A stretch of DNA of 39,009 nucleotides from Verrucomicrobiota bacterium (GTDB taxonomy: Bacteria; Verrucomicrobiota; Verrucomicrobiia; Chthoniobacterales; Chthoniobacteraceae), in the NCBI GenBank assembly GCA_026398235.1, contig JAPLTE010000022.1:1-39009 (forward strand). The letters run 5' to 3'. The translations under genes and the position numbers were made by a program. The notes beneath the pieces are model-generated. The model was not told the DNA's origin, searched no databases, and was given only the letters and a program-made list of their open reading frames with translations. Below are positions 16,757 to 25,289 of this stretch, in pieces; positions within the stretch are counted from its first letter, which is position 1; every line of letters begins with the position of its first letter.

Positions 16757-17890
16757 ATGTCCGCGTTACTCTCTGAACCGTTTCGCCGCTGTTGGGCGGA
16801 GGTGGATTTGAACGCCCTGCGCCACAACGTGGCTGCGATCCGGGAACATGTGGGGGCGAACGTCGGGATTATGGCCGTCGTAAAGGCCAACGCGTATGGA
16901 CACGGCGTCGTGGAAATCGCGCGGGAGTTGCGTTATCTGGTGGAGATGTTCGGGGTGGCCAGTGTGACCGAGGCCTTGCAACTGCGCCGGGCCGCTCCCG
17001 GGACGGGGATTGTGGTCCTCGGTCCGGCACTGCCGGAGGAACGCGAGGTGCTCCTGCGCAGCGGGTTCATCCCGGTGCTTTCCTCATTGGAGGAGGCTCA
17101 AGCCTATGCGAAGTTGGCGGCAGGCTTCCCGAAACCGTTTTCCGTGCATCTGAAAATCGACACCGGGATGGGACGCATTGGCGTCTGGCATGAAGAGGCG
17201 GTGAAAGTCGCCCGAAAAATCGCAACTTTGCCCGGGCTCCAGCTTTCCGGCGTGGCGACCCACCTTCCCGTCGCGGATGAAGATGCGGAGGCCACACGCG
17301 CTCAGCTTGCCCTCTGGGCAACGTGCGTTTCGGAGCTGCGCAAAGCGGGCCTTTCGATTCCGGTTGTTCACGCGCTCAACAGCGCCGGGACGATCCTCTT
17401 TAATGCCGGGCACGCCTCCGGCGGTGACCTGATCCGGCCGGGCCTGATTCTGTACGGGAGTTCGCCCGTGCCGGAGTTCCAGTCGCGGCTGCGCCCGGTG
17501 CTGGCGTGGAAATCCCGGGTCACCCTTGTGCGCCAAGTTCCCGCAGGCCGGAGCGTGAGCTATGGCGGGACCTTTATCACCCCGGCTCCGATGCGGGTCG
17601 CCACGGTTTGCGCAGGGTATGCCGATGGCTATTCGCGGCACCTTTCCAATGTCGGCGCGGAAGTGCTCATCGGCGGCCGACGCTGCCCGCTGCTGGGGCG
17701 GGTGACGATGGATCAAATCCTGGTGGATGTGAGCGGGGTGCCGCAAGCTGCCGTGGGCGAGGAGGTGGTGCTTATCGGCAGACAAGGCGGCGAGGAGATC
17801 GCCGTCGCCGAATTGGCCGCGAAAGCCGGAACCATCCCGTGGGAGATTTTCACCACGATGAGCAGCCGGGTGGTTCGGTATTACATTTAA
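16757..17890 (+). CDS. alr: Alanine racemase
   Basis: PLP enzyme of 377 aa interconverting L- and D-alanine for peptidoglycan. It has the N-terminal TIM barrel with the PLP lysine Lys43 in VVKANAYGHG, substrate-side motifs KIDTGMGRIGV and HALNSAGT, and a C-terminal beta domain with the second catalytic base Tyr288 in CAGYADGYSRH and GRVTMDQILVDVSGVP. The ATG at 16757 (MSALLSEPFRRCWAEVDL) is chosen because the longer open frame runs back through the Pro/Thr-repeat gene on the other strand. It diverges from that gene. Functionally it pairs with the D,D-carboxypeptidase at 13013, which removes D-Ala. Confidence 0.95.
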   Translation: MSALLSEPFRRCWAEVDLNALRHNVAAIREHVGANVGIMAVVKANAYGHGVVEIARELRYLVEMFGVASVTEALQLRRAAPGTGIVVLGPALPEEREVLLRSGFIPVLSSLEEAQAYAKLAAGFPKPFSVHLKIDTGMGRIGVWHEEAVKVARKIATLPGLQLSGVATHLPVADEDAEATRAQLALWATCVSELRKAGLSIPVVHALNSAGTILFNAGHASGGDLIRPGLILYGSSPVPEFQSRLRPVLAWKSRVTLVRQVPAGRSVSYGGTFITPAPMRVATVCAGYADGYSRHLSNVGAEVLIGGRRCPLLGRVTMDQILVDVSGVPQAAVGEEVVLIGRQGGEEIAVAELAAKAGTIPWEIFTTMSSRVVRYYI

Positions 17891-17895
17891 ACAGC

Positions 17896-18013
17896 AATCT
17901 GGAACTCAGGAACTCAGGAGAAGGATTATTTGCACCGTCTCATTCCGGTTCTCGGTTGCTTTGCATCCGGAGGTCTCTTTTTTTCTGAGTCCTGAGTTCC
18001 TGAGTTCCAGATT
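17896..18013. repeat. Word-repeat perfect inverted repeat between alr and the RelE-like gene
   Basis: Arms 17896-17919 and 17990-18013 are perfect 24-bp inverted copies built from the 8-bp word GGAACTCA in tandem (17901-17916), loop about 70 nt. The same vocabulary recurs at 25122-25146 and 32991-33128. It may terminate alr, but no long T-tract directly follows on the + strand (ATTTTCTTC). Confidence 0.7.
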
Positions 18014-18074
18014 TTCTTCGCCTTTCTGAATCAAGCTGGCAACGCGCGGCATTCCCGGTTATCAATAAAGCGCC

Positions 18075-18440
18075 ATGTTCCAGATCGTCTTCAACGAAAT
18101 CAGCGCCGCGGAGATGTCCGCCCTTCCCACGGACCTCCAACTCGACCTTCTCGCGGAATTCCAGATTCTGCCCGAGGACCTCGACAACCTCGATCCGGAG
18201 CGGTTTGGGAAAATCGAGCGGGACGGCAAGGCGCTCTTCCGTTGCCGCGCAAAGGATTACCGGATTTATTTCGAGAAGGCCGCCGAAGGGATCACCATTC
18301 ATCGGGTGTTACACAAGAACACCATCCGTGATTTCCTCTTCCGCACAAAGTTGCCGATGGTGGAGGAAGACCGCACGTTGGGAGAGAAAGCCGGTTTTTG
18401 GCGGCTCATCGATGAGGGGGCGCAATCCCGCAAACACTGA
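18075..18440 (+). CDS. RelE/ParE-like small protein without adjacent antitoxin
   Basis: 121 aa. The central segment (GKALFRCRAKDYRIYFEKA, then ITIHRVLHKNTIRDFLFR) resembles the RelE/ParE toxin fold, in which an Arg-rich strand is followed by YRI.YE and a final basic strand. The N-terminal ~45 residues (LPTDLQLDLLAEFQIL...) and an acidic tail are extra. No antitoxin-like gene lies on either side. It could be a domesticated housekeeping member of the fold rather than an active toxin. Word-repeat hairpins flank it on both sides. Confidence 0.55.
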   Translation: MFQIVFNEISAAEMSALPTDLQLDLLAEFQILPEDLDNLDPERFGKIERDGKALFRCRAKDYRIYFEKAAEGITIHRVLHKNTIRDFLFRTKLPMVEEDRTLGEKAGFWRLIDEGAQSRKH

Positions 18441-18454
18441 AGAGCGAAGAGCTT

Positions 18455-18562
18455 ATCCGCAGATTTCGCCGATTTGCGCAGATTTACAGACAGAGAAAAG
18501 CGCGGAATATTACTGAATGTTGAATATCATTCATCTGCGGTAATCTGCGCAATCTGCGGATG
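18455..18562. repeat. Word-repeat inverted repeat between the RelE-like gene and rdgB
   Basis: Left arm 18455-18486 contains ATCCGCAGATT and GCGCAGATT. Right arm 18534-18562 contains AATCTGCGC and AATCTGCGGAT in tandem with a 9-bp period. The left arm has about 9 extra bases, as if one word was gained. The same vocabulary is used 640 bp away at 19208-19268. Confidence 0.6.
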
Positions 18563-18582
18563 CCTTCTCCTTTGATTTTGTT

Positions 18583-19173
18583 ATGCACCACATTCTCCTC
18601 GCCACCCGTAACCGCCATAAGACTGGCGAACTTGCCGCCTTGCTTGGAGCGGATTTCCAAGTCGAAGACCTCACGGCGCACCCGGATTTTCCGGAAGTGG
18701 ACGAGACCGGGGTGACTTTTCTGGAAAATGCCACCCTCAAGGCGCTCGCTGCTTCGCGCTATTTTGGAGGCGATCTTTTGGTTTTGGCAGACGATTCCGG
18801 ACTGGAAGTGGATGCCCTGGGAGGCGCCCCCGGGGTCCGCTCGGCCCGCTTCGCCGGACCCGGCGCGCGCGATGGCGACAACACCGCGTTGCTCCTTGCC
18901 CGATTGGAAAATAGGACCGAGCGCGCCGCGCGCTTTCGGTGCGCCATTGCCATTGCCCAAGGCGGTGCATTGGCGGCAAGCTTCGAGGGAGCGTGCGAGG
19001 GGTGCATTTTGGATGCGCCCAAGGGGGGCGAGGGATTCGGCTACGACCCGGTTTTTGTGCCCGATGGCTATACTCAAACGTTCGCGGAATTGCCTGCGGA
19101 AGAGAAAAACCGCATCAGCCACAGAGCCCGGGCCACCCAGCAGGCGCTCGCCTGGCTGAGGGCGCTGCCTTAG
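18583..19173 (+). CDS. rdgB: XTP/dITP diphosphatase (RdgB/HAM1 family)
   Basis: House-cleaning enzyme of 196 aa that hydrolyses non-canonical purine NTPs (dITP, XTP) to monophosphates. Family motifs: LLATRNRHKTGELAALL near the N-terminus, ADDSGLEVDALGGAPGVRSARFAG in the middle, the GEGFGYDPVFVP block and NRISHRARA at the C-terminus. Length is normal. The ATG at 18583 is followed directly by the first strand HHILLATRN. It is followed by a word-repeat hairpin and a REP pair rather than a classical terminator. Confidence 0.95.
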   Translation: MHHILLATRNRHKTGELAALLGADFQVEDLTAHPDFPEVDETGVTFLENATLKALAASRYFGGDLLVLADDSGLEVDALGGAPGVRSARFAGPGARDGDNTALLLARLENRTERAARFRCAIAIAQGGALAASFEGACEGCILDAPKGGEGFGYDPVFVPDGYTQTFAELPAEEKNRISHRARATQQALAWLRALP

Positions 19174-19207
19174 CATCTTGTATCCCGGTTTTTTTCGGAA
19201 GAGGAGA

Positions 19208-19268
19208 TTGCGCAGATGAACGCAGATTTATACTGAAATAATCGGCGGAAATCTGCGTAATCTGCGGA
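19208..19268. repeat. Word-repeat inverted repeat after rdgB
   Basis: Left part CGCAGATGAACGCAGATTT (19211-19229) pairs with AAATCTGCGTAATCTGCG (19249-19266). The 9-10-bp word is close to that used at 18455-18562. It lies 35 nt after the rdgB stop and could act as its transcript end, although the following bases are not T-rich. Confidence 0.6.
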
Positions 19269-19319
19269 TAACGCCCCTGTCTTAGTCCACGAATGAAAGG
19301 ATGGGGAGCGCCATCCCAA

Positions 19320-19376
19320 ATCGCGCTCGGAGAGCGCGATCCACCGGTGGATCGACCGCTCCGCGGGCGATCTGGG
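19320..19376. repeat. REP-like pair, head to head (types B and A)
   Basis: Hairpin B at 19320-19340 (perfect arms ATCGCGCTC and GAGCGCGAT, loop GGA) is followed by CCACC (19341-19345), then GGTGG (19346-19350) and hairpin A at 19351-19371 (arms ATCGACCGC and GCGGGCGAT, loop TCC). The two units are inverted and abutting, as in bacterial BIMEs. It lies in the convergent gap between rdgB and the pseudopilin gene. Confidence 0.8.
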
Positions 19377-19445
19377 AGAGCGGTTGGATTCCAACGGTCC
19401 GGCCTATCCAACGCTCTCCGAATCGAGCGCCATCTGCGCCCACGC

Positions 19446-20021
19446 CTAATTGCTGCTTTGCTTAAAGGCTTCCTGAACTGTTTGCACGGCCCCGTCGGCG
19501 CGAATCATGAGGTTTTCTCCACGGTGCGCGCCTTGATCGATCAGCCAAGGCATCCCCGGCCATTTTCTGGGGGTCAGCGGGTTGTCGTCAAATTGGGTGG
19601 GGGTGTAGTTTAATTGGGAAGCATCCGAATCTGCGGCGCTGAATTCCTGCGTAGAGCGCCGGAAGCTCGGGCATCTCCAGACGCTTGCATCCGCGCCGTA
19701 TTCCTTGAGTGCATCCAGCCAGAATTGATCCTCCTGCTGGGGAGAGAGATTGGCCTCCGCCCCGGTGCTATCCTTGGGAAACTGGGGCCACATTTCGTAG
19801 TCGTTGAGGTAGGCGCCGAAGGAAGCGTGGAGCGAGCGGAGATGGCCCATGCAGATCACCTTTTCCGCCTGTTCGCGCACGGTCGCGAGTTCCGGCGCGA
19901 AGAGGGTCGTCAGAATCCCGATGAGGGCGATAACGACGAGCAACTCAATTAAAGTAAACCCGCCTCGACAGGAAGCTCTCCCTCGAAATCGAGAGATAAA
20001 GATGGATCCAAAACGGGCCAA
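19446..20021 (-). CDS. Type II secretion / type IV pilin-like pseudopilin
   Basis: 191 aa with a class III leader: basic residues, then GFTLIELLVVIALIGILTTLF. Cleavage is expected after the Gly of GFTLIELL (residue ~21), followed by the conserved Glu5. The rest of the single helix and a small globular domain follow (RCPSFRRST; near the end LMIRADGAVQ, a short Asp-Gly motif common in pseudopilins of this group). Processing would need prepilin peptidase PilD, which is not in the window, nor is any secretion ATPase. It lies 11 nt downstream of the secreted protein at 20033-20773, so the two are probably cotranscribed. Confidence 0.85.
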   Translation of the reverse strand: MARFGSIFISRFRGRASCRGGFTLIELLVVIALIGILTTLFAPELATVREQAEKVICMGHLRSLHASFGAYLNDYEMWPQFPKDSTGAEANLSPQQEDQFWLDALKEYGADASVWRCPSFRRSTQEFSAADSDASQLNYTPTQFDDNPLTPRKWPGMPWLIDQGAHRGENLMIRADGAVQTVQEAFKQSSN

Positions 20022-20032
20022 GAAATTGTTAC

Positions 20033-20773
20033 TTAGAATGGCACGGAAATCGCCGGGCTTTGGCTGTTGGGAACCGAGAGGGAGGAAAGTTTGAAAACAT
20101 TGGATGTCCTAACACCAGATACTTTGATGCTCACTGGAGTAGTGACGATATGGTTTGAGGGATCCGCTGTTGCCGACGTAGCGGCATCCGCATTAAAGCC
20201 AGCCAAATCAAATGCGGTGATCGACAAGGTTCCTGTCCCGCTGAAGCTGTTTTGTGCCAGATTTTTGCATAGCTTTGCGGTGAACTCGCCGCTGAAGGAA
20301 ATATTATTCGTCACAGTCCAGTGATTCGGGCTGGCCTTGAGGGGGGCTGTTACCATCAGAATTGCAGCGCGGGTACTGGCGCCGTCTATGACGCCAGCAA
20401 TCTGGCGTGCTCCTAAATCGATGGTCGCATCCACATTAGCCAAAGAAATACCGCCTCCATAAAATATCGATGCAGCGCCTGCACTGGTTCCTGGAGTATA
20501 AACTTCCGTTATGACCTGGTTCGTGCCTGTTCCCGTGACGGTGTAGGTCCAGAAGCCCGGCGTGGCAATTTGCGCTGATGTGGAGGTTCCAAAGCGGATG
20601 ATTCCAGCCAGGTTTTGACCCTTGATAGTCCCTTGAAATGCCCCATCGGCATTACTGGGGTTGACCGGATTTGGGTTTCCCGGAACATTGGCGTCCCAAG
20701 GCCCACCTACGAGGGCGAAAGCGGGAGAGGCAAAAAACAGGGCGGTCAGGAGGGCGGAAAGAAGTCTCTTCAT
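20033..20773 (-). CDS. Secreted protein of unknown function
   Basis: 246 aa with a clear signal peptide (MKRLLSALLTALFFASPAFA). The mature part is rich in Gly, Ser, Thr, Ala and Asn with alternating hydrophobic residues (GTIKGQNLAGIIRFG, VTNNISFSGEFTAKLC, VSIKVSGVRTSNVFKLSSL), which suggests a beta-sandwich or beta-solenoid. I see no catalytic motif and recognise no family. It probably forms a two-gene unit with the pseudopilin that follows 11 nt later. It could be cargo of, or a partner for, the pilin-like system, but this is conjecture. Confidence 0.75.
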   Translation of the reverse strand: MKRLLSALLTALFFASPAFALVGGPWDANVPGNPNPVNPSNADGAFQGTIKGQNLAGIIRFGTSTSAQIATPGFWTYTVTGTGTNQVITEVYTPGTSAGAASIFYGGGISLANVDATIDLGARQIAGVIDGASTRAAILMVTAPLKASPNHWTVTNNISFSGEFTAKLCKNLAQNSFSGTGTLSITAFDLAGFNADAATSATADPSNHIVTTPVSIKVSGVRTSNVFKLSSLSVPNSQSPAISVPF

Positions 20774-20889
20774 GGGAGTTGGAACTGGGGATTAGATTTC
20801 TTGGGATACTGGAACTCCTCTGGCTTAGACGAAACGCCTCGCCGTGTCAAAAGCATTTTGCACGCGCCCACTGTTTTGAGGCGTGCACT

Positions 20890-20922
20890 CGGGGAACGCA
20901 ACCGGGACGGCTGCGTTCCCCG
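20890..20922. terminator. Strong hairpin after the cyclophilin gene
   Basis: Perfect 11-bp stem CGGGGAACGCA / TGCGTTCCCCG with an 11-nt loop, 28 nt past the cyclophilin stop on the minus strand. No T-run follows on the minus strand, so it may be an RNA-stabilising or Rho-assisted 3' end. It is also in the upstream region of the secreted-protein gene (start 20773). A weaker inverted repeat (ACGCCTC / GAGGCGT) lies at 20834-20884. Confidence 0.45.
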
Positions 20923-20950
20923 AAATTGGACGTTTCAATGGACGGGGCGG

Positions 20951-21559
<609 letters not shown>

Positions 21560-21894
21560 ACGAGCAGGAAAGATAATCGTTCGCCCCCGGTTGTCGAGTG
21601 CTCCGATGGCCCGAAATGCTATCCGCAGACGGAGGCGGGTGGATCGACCGCTCCGCGGGCGATTCCGGAGGGATGTGGCGTTGAAAATAGAGACATGGCA
21701 GGCGCACCCCCATCGCGCCCGAGGTCGCGATCCGCCGGAGCGGCGCTTGCACCTATATGGAATTATGCCCGCCCCACCCGCCACAATCGTTCAGCAGGCA
21801 AGCCAAAACCGCATTTTTTCTTTAAAAAAATTCCCGCTTTTTGCAGCAAAAAAGTTCTCCCCAGCGATTGGTTTTAAGCTATTTTGCGTTCCCG
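21560..21894. other. Divergent intergenic region between cyclophilin and aguB
   Basis: 335 nt without a gene. It carries a REP-like pair (21638-21736). Bases 21800-21890 turn AT-rich, with A and T runs at 21818-21853, just before the aguB start, and probably hold its promoter. I could not fix clear -35/-10 boxes. Confidence 0.6.
21638..21736. repeat. REP-like pair, tail to tail (types A and B)
   Basis: GGTGG at 21638-21642 leads hairpin A at 21643-21663 (arms ATCGACCGC and GCGGGCGAT, loop TCC), followed by TCCGG. After a 45-nt spacer comes inverted hairpin B at 21712-21731 (one loop base shorter than at 33515) followed by CCGCC. Orientation is opposite to the head-to-head pair at 19320. Confidence 0.78.
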
Positions 21895-22788
21895 ATGCCC
21901 ACCGCTCCCTCCAAACTGAAACTCGCTCTCGTGCAAACGAGCTGTTCCAGCGTTGCGTCCGAGAATCTGGCGAAGGCCCTTGCCCGGATCGGCGTAGCGG
22001 CTCGCGGAGGGGCGAACATCGTTTGTTTGCAGGAGCTTTTCCGGTCTGTTTATTTTTGCCAGGTCGAAAACCACGACTATTTCAGCCTTGCGGAACCGAT
22101 CCCCGGCCCCTCGACCGAGGCGTTGTGCGAGGCGGCCAAAACGCACGGCGTGGTGATTGTCGCCTCGCTTTTTGAAAAGCGCGCCCCGGGCCTTTACCAC
22201 AATACGGCGGTGGTGATCGACGCCGACGGAACGCTCCTCGGCAGCTATCGCAAAATGCATATCCCGGATGATCCGCTGTATCTCGAAAAATTTTATTTCA
22301 CGCCCGGTGACCTCGGTTTTCGGGCTTGGGAGACGCGGTTCGGAAAAATCGGGGTCTGTGTCTGCTGGGATCAATGGTATCCCGAGGCCGCGCGCCTCAC
22401 GGCCTTGCACGGGGCGCAGATTTTATTTTACCCCACCGCGATCGGCTGGCACCCGGCGGAAAAAGCGGAATTCGGCGAGCGCCAGCACGATGCCTGGGAA
22501 ACGATCCAGCGTTCGCATGCGATTGCCAACGGCTGCTATGTGGCGGCGGCAAACCGGGTCGGGCATGAGGCTCCCAACGGGGGGCCTGGCATCGAGTTTT
22601 GGGGCCAGAGTTTCGTGGCGGCCCCGGATGGCCGGGTCATTGCCAAGGCCAGCGCGGACCGGGAGGAGATTCTGTTTGCGGAATTGGATTTTGCAGCTAT
22701 TGACCAGCAGCGCATCCATTGGCCCTTCCTGCGCGACCGCCGTGTGGACGCTTATTCCGGCATCACCCAACGCTTTCTCGACCAGTAG
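21895..22788 (+). CDS. aguB: N-carbamoylputrescine amidase
   Basis: 297-aa cytoplasmic nitrilase-superfamily enzyme converting N-carbamoylputrescine to putrescine, CO2 and ammonia. The Glu-Lys-Cys triad is visible: Glu47 in VCLQELFR, Lys120 in SYRKMHIPDDP and Cys157 in GVCVCWDQWYPEAAR. Other family marks are FYFTPGDLGF, TAIGWHPAEK and ANRVGHE. The ATG at 21895 gives the usual N-terminus (KLKLALVQTSC); the frame upstream adds only an unlikely extension. It precedes aguA by 18 nt, so the two consecutive pathway steps are encoded together, in reverse order. Confidence 0.95.
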   Translation: MPTAPSKLKLALVQTSCSSVASENLAKALARIGVAARGGANIVCLQELFRSVYFCQVENHDYFSLAEPIPGPSTEALCEAAKTHGVVIVASLFEKRAPGLYHNTAVVIDADGTLLGSYRKMHIPDDPLYLEKFYFTPGDLGFRAWETRFGKIGVCVCWDQWYPEAARLTALHGAQILFYPTAIGWHPAEKAEFGERQHDAWETIQRSHAIANGCYVAAANRVGHEAPNGGPGIEFWGQSFVAAPDGRVIAKASADREEILFAELDFAAIDQQRIHWPFLRDRRVDAYSGITQRFLDQ

Positions 22789-22806
22789 AACCCTTCTCGA
22801 TTTGAT

Positions 22807-23901
22807 ATGACTTCTCCCGAAAACCAATCCCCTTCCACCGCACCCGATTCCGCTGTGCCGACCCCGGCCCAACTCGGGTACCGGATGCCCGCTGAATGGG
22901 AACCGCACGAGGCCACCTGGCTCTCCTGGCCCCGGCGCGACGGCAGCAGCTTTCCCGGCTCGTTCGACTCCATCCCGCCCGTGCTGGCGAAAATGGTGGA
23001 TGCCCTTGCCGACTCCGAACGCGTCTGCATCAACGTCTCCGGCCCGGACCACGAACGCGAGGTGCGCGAGGCGTTGCGTCGCCACCGCGCGCGCACTCCG
23101 CATGTGCGCTTTTTCCACATCCCGACCAACGAGCCGTGGTGCCGCGATCACGGCCCGATTTTCCTGACGCGCCCGGGCGATTCCAAACCGGCGATTATCG
23201 ATTGGGATTACAATGCGTGGGGCTGGAAATACCCGCCGTTTGATTTGGATGACGTGGTGCCGACCGAGATCGGCAAGGCGCTCGGGTTCGAGGTGTTCCA
23301 TCCCGGCATGGTGTTGGAAGGCGGCTCCATCGACGTCAACGGCACCGGCTCGATTTTGACCACCAGTTCCTGCCTCCTTAACCCGAACCGCAACCCGGAC
23401 CTGACCAAGGCGGAGATCGAGCAGAAATTGCGCGATTTTCTTGGGGTTACGAATTTCCTCTGGCTGGGGGACGGCATTGAAGGCGACGACACCGATGGGC
23501 ATGTGGACGATCTCGCGCGGTTTGTGGGGCACAAATCCATCGTCACGTGCGTTGAGGACCAGGAGGACGATCCCAACTACGAACCGCTCCACGAAAACCT
23601 GGCCAAGCTGCGCGAAATGGACGCCGAAGACGGCTCGCCGCTGGAAGTCCATGTGCTGCCGATGCCGGGGAAAATCATTCGCGATGGCAAGCGGCTCCCG
23701 GCCAGCTACGCGAATTTTTATATCGCCAATAAAGTGGTGCTGTTGCCGACCTTTGGGGACAGCGCGGACGGCTGGGCGTTATCGGTTCTGCAAACGGTCT
23801 TCCCGACGCGCAAAGTGATCGGCATCGACTGCCGCGATCTCATCTGGGGTCTTGGCGCGTTCCATTGCCTCACCCAACAGCAGCCGCTCGCGGGAGCTTA
23901 A
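22807..23901 (+). CDS. aguA: Agmatine deiminase
   Basis: 364-aa pentein-fold enzyme hydrolysing agmatine to N-carbamoylputrescine and ammonia, the substrate of AguB just upstream. Motifs: MPAEWEPHEATWLSWP at the N-terminus, NEPWCRDHGPIFL, LEGGSIDVNGTGSILTT, GDDTDGHVDDLARF, and the catalytic Cys354 in GAFHCLTQQQP near the C-terminus. With AguB it gives a complete agmatine-to-putrescine route. Arginine decarboxylase, which would supply agmatine, is not in the window. Convergent with the GT4 gene, with 42 nt between the stops and no clear terminator. Confidence 0.96.
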   Translation: MTSPENQSPSTAPDSAVPTPAQLGYRMPAEWEPHEATWLSWPRRDGSSFPGSFDSIPPVLAKMVDALADSERVCINVSGPDHEREVREALRRHRARTPHVRFFHIPTNEPWCRDHGPIFLTRPGDSKPAIIDWDYNAWGWKYPPFDLDDVVPTEIGKALGFEVFHPGMVLEGGSIDVNGTGSILTTSSCLLNPNRNPDLTKAEIEQKLRDFLGVTNFLWLGDGIEGDDTDGHVDDLARFVGHKSIVTCVEDQEDDPNYEPLHENLAKLREMDAEDGSPLEVHVLPMPGKIIRDGKRLPASYANFYIANKVVLLPTFGDSADGWALSVLQTVFPTRKVIGIDCRDLIWGLGAFHCLTQQQPLAGA

Positions 23902-23943
23902 GACTCCTTCTCGTCTCGTGGGGGCGGCTCCGCACATCGCAGA

Positions 23944-24999
23944 TCACTGACCGATTGCCGCAAGGGTGTTGCGCAGATTGGCTTCCAGTTCTAGGAGGCG
24001 CGGCCGGATTGTGTCCCGCCGCGCCGGGTCGCTCCAGGCTTTCATGGCGCGCGCGAGAGCGGCCGAATCCATCGGGTCTTCGAGAACTTCGCCCTCGATT
24101 CCTGGCTGAAGAATTTCCGAAAAACCGTTCGCGGCGGTGGTCATCACGGGGAGCCCGGCGGCGAGCGCTTCCAAACAGGCGTTGGAGAACGGATCGTAGA
24201 GCGTGGGCAGCACGAAGAGATCCGCGGCGGCATAACACGCGGCCATTTGCCGGACGGGTCCCAAGAACCGAACCCGTTCGCTGGGTTGATACCCGCTCCC
24301 TTTCCCGGCTACCAGCAGCAACGGGCGGCACGCGGCGTTGAGTTGCTGCACGGCTTGGATCGCGGTCGCCAACCCTTTGCGCTCCCAACCGCTCCCGGCA
24401 AAGAGCATCACGTAATCGGATGCGGCGAGCCCGAGTTGGGCGCGGGTTTGTGCGCGCAACTCCGCGCTGGGCGCGTTCGACACGGGGAGTCCGTTGTAGA
24501 CCACGTGAATCCGCTCGGCGGGATAGCCGTATTCGCGCACGATTTCCTCTTTGACCATGCGACAGTTGGCGATGACGATCCCCGCCCCCTCGCTTGAAAA
24601 GAGGCGCGCTTCCAGAGCGAGCAATTGCCGGTGTTTGGGGTTGAGCCCGCGCGTCCAGCGTTTCCAGGACGGCTCCATGCGGTCCCGCCGCTTGAGCCAG
24701 GCCCGGTGGACCCCATCCCCGGCCCGGTAGGCGTCGCATGCCCAGAGGCGTTCAAGGGAAAAGAGGTAATCGCAAGGGGTGGCGGCCCGTGCTTTTTCCA
24801 AAGCGTTGGCGAAGGCCACGGGGTTCGAGCCGGGGACGGTGGCGATCCGTGTGCCGGGCCACTCTTTTGCAGGCCAGTCGGCGGAAGTGAAGAGGGTGCA
24901 ATCCTGCCCGGAGGCGAGGAGCGCTTGCGCGAACCGTTTCAGATAAGCTTCCGCACCGCCCGTGGCCGAATATCCCCGCCTGACAAGCCCGATATTCAT
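23944..24999 (-). CDS. GT4-family glycosyltransferase, probably LPS core
   Basis: 351-aa GT-B-fold enzyme. N-terminal MNIGLVRRGYSATGGAEAYL is the acceptor-side start typical of LPS core glucosyltransferases of the WaaG type, and CDAYRAGDGVHRAWL also fits that group. The C-terminal donor domain has LFAGSGWERKG, VRFLGPVRQM, the ADLFVLPTLYDPFSNACLEA block with its catalytic-region Glu, and GLPVMTTAANGFSEI. It probably adds a hexose to the inner core; the donor sugar is not known. The ATG at 24999 is preferred over a GTG at 25014, since it begins directly at the first strand. It is divergent from a GT9 heptosyltransferase, supporting an LPS role. Confidence 0.85.
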   Translation of the reverse strand: MNIGLVRRGYSATGGAEAYLKRFAQALLASGQDCTLFTSADWPAKEWPGTRIATVPGSNPVAFANALEKARAATPCDYLFSLERLWACDAYRAGDGVHRAWLKRRDRMEPSWKRWTRGLNPKHRQLLALEARLFSSEGAGIVIANCRMVKEEIVREYGYPAERIHVVYNGLPVSNAPSAELRAQTRAQLGLAASDYVMLFAGSGWERKGLATAIQAVQQLNAACRPLLLVAGKGSGYQPSERVRFLGPVRQMAACYAAADLFVLPTLYDPFSNACLEALAAGLPVMTTAANGFSEILQPGIEGEVLEDPMDSAALARAMKAWSDPARRDTIRPRLLELEANLRNTLAAIGQ

Positions 25000-25289
25000 T
25001 TTCCGGGGTGCCACGCCGAATGAAAACGGGAGGCTTCTTGTTTTTCACACGAAGGCACGAAGCCACGAAGGCTCGAAGGGGAAGAAAGGCTCTGCCGGGA
25101 GAAACCCAATGCACCGTTCTTCTCCTGAGTTCCTGAGTTCCAGATTCTCTTTTGACTTTCATGCAGCGCGGGAGCATGGGGGAAAAACTGAGGAACGCTT
25201 GAAAACATGTGAGCCAGAAGATAAAGGTTAGCGTTTCCAAATAAAACAAGAAAGCATCACCCTTGCTTCCTATTGCAAGGGGGTTCCTG
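25000..25289. other. Divergent intergenic region with two single-arm word repeats
   Basis: 290 nt without a gene between the GT4 and GT9 genes. Four consecutive 8-bp words of the ACGAAGGC type occupy 25049-25080. A single copy of the CCTGAGTT word run (the arm seen mirrored at 17896-18013) occupies 25122-25146. Neither has its mirror partner here. Bases 25240-25276 are AT-rich and could hold the GT9 promoter. Confidence 0.6.

Noticed and set aside
21560-21784. Longer cyclophilin with 75 extra N-terminal residues
   Set aside because: The extension crosses REP-like repeats and would hide the obvious signal peptide starting at 21559.
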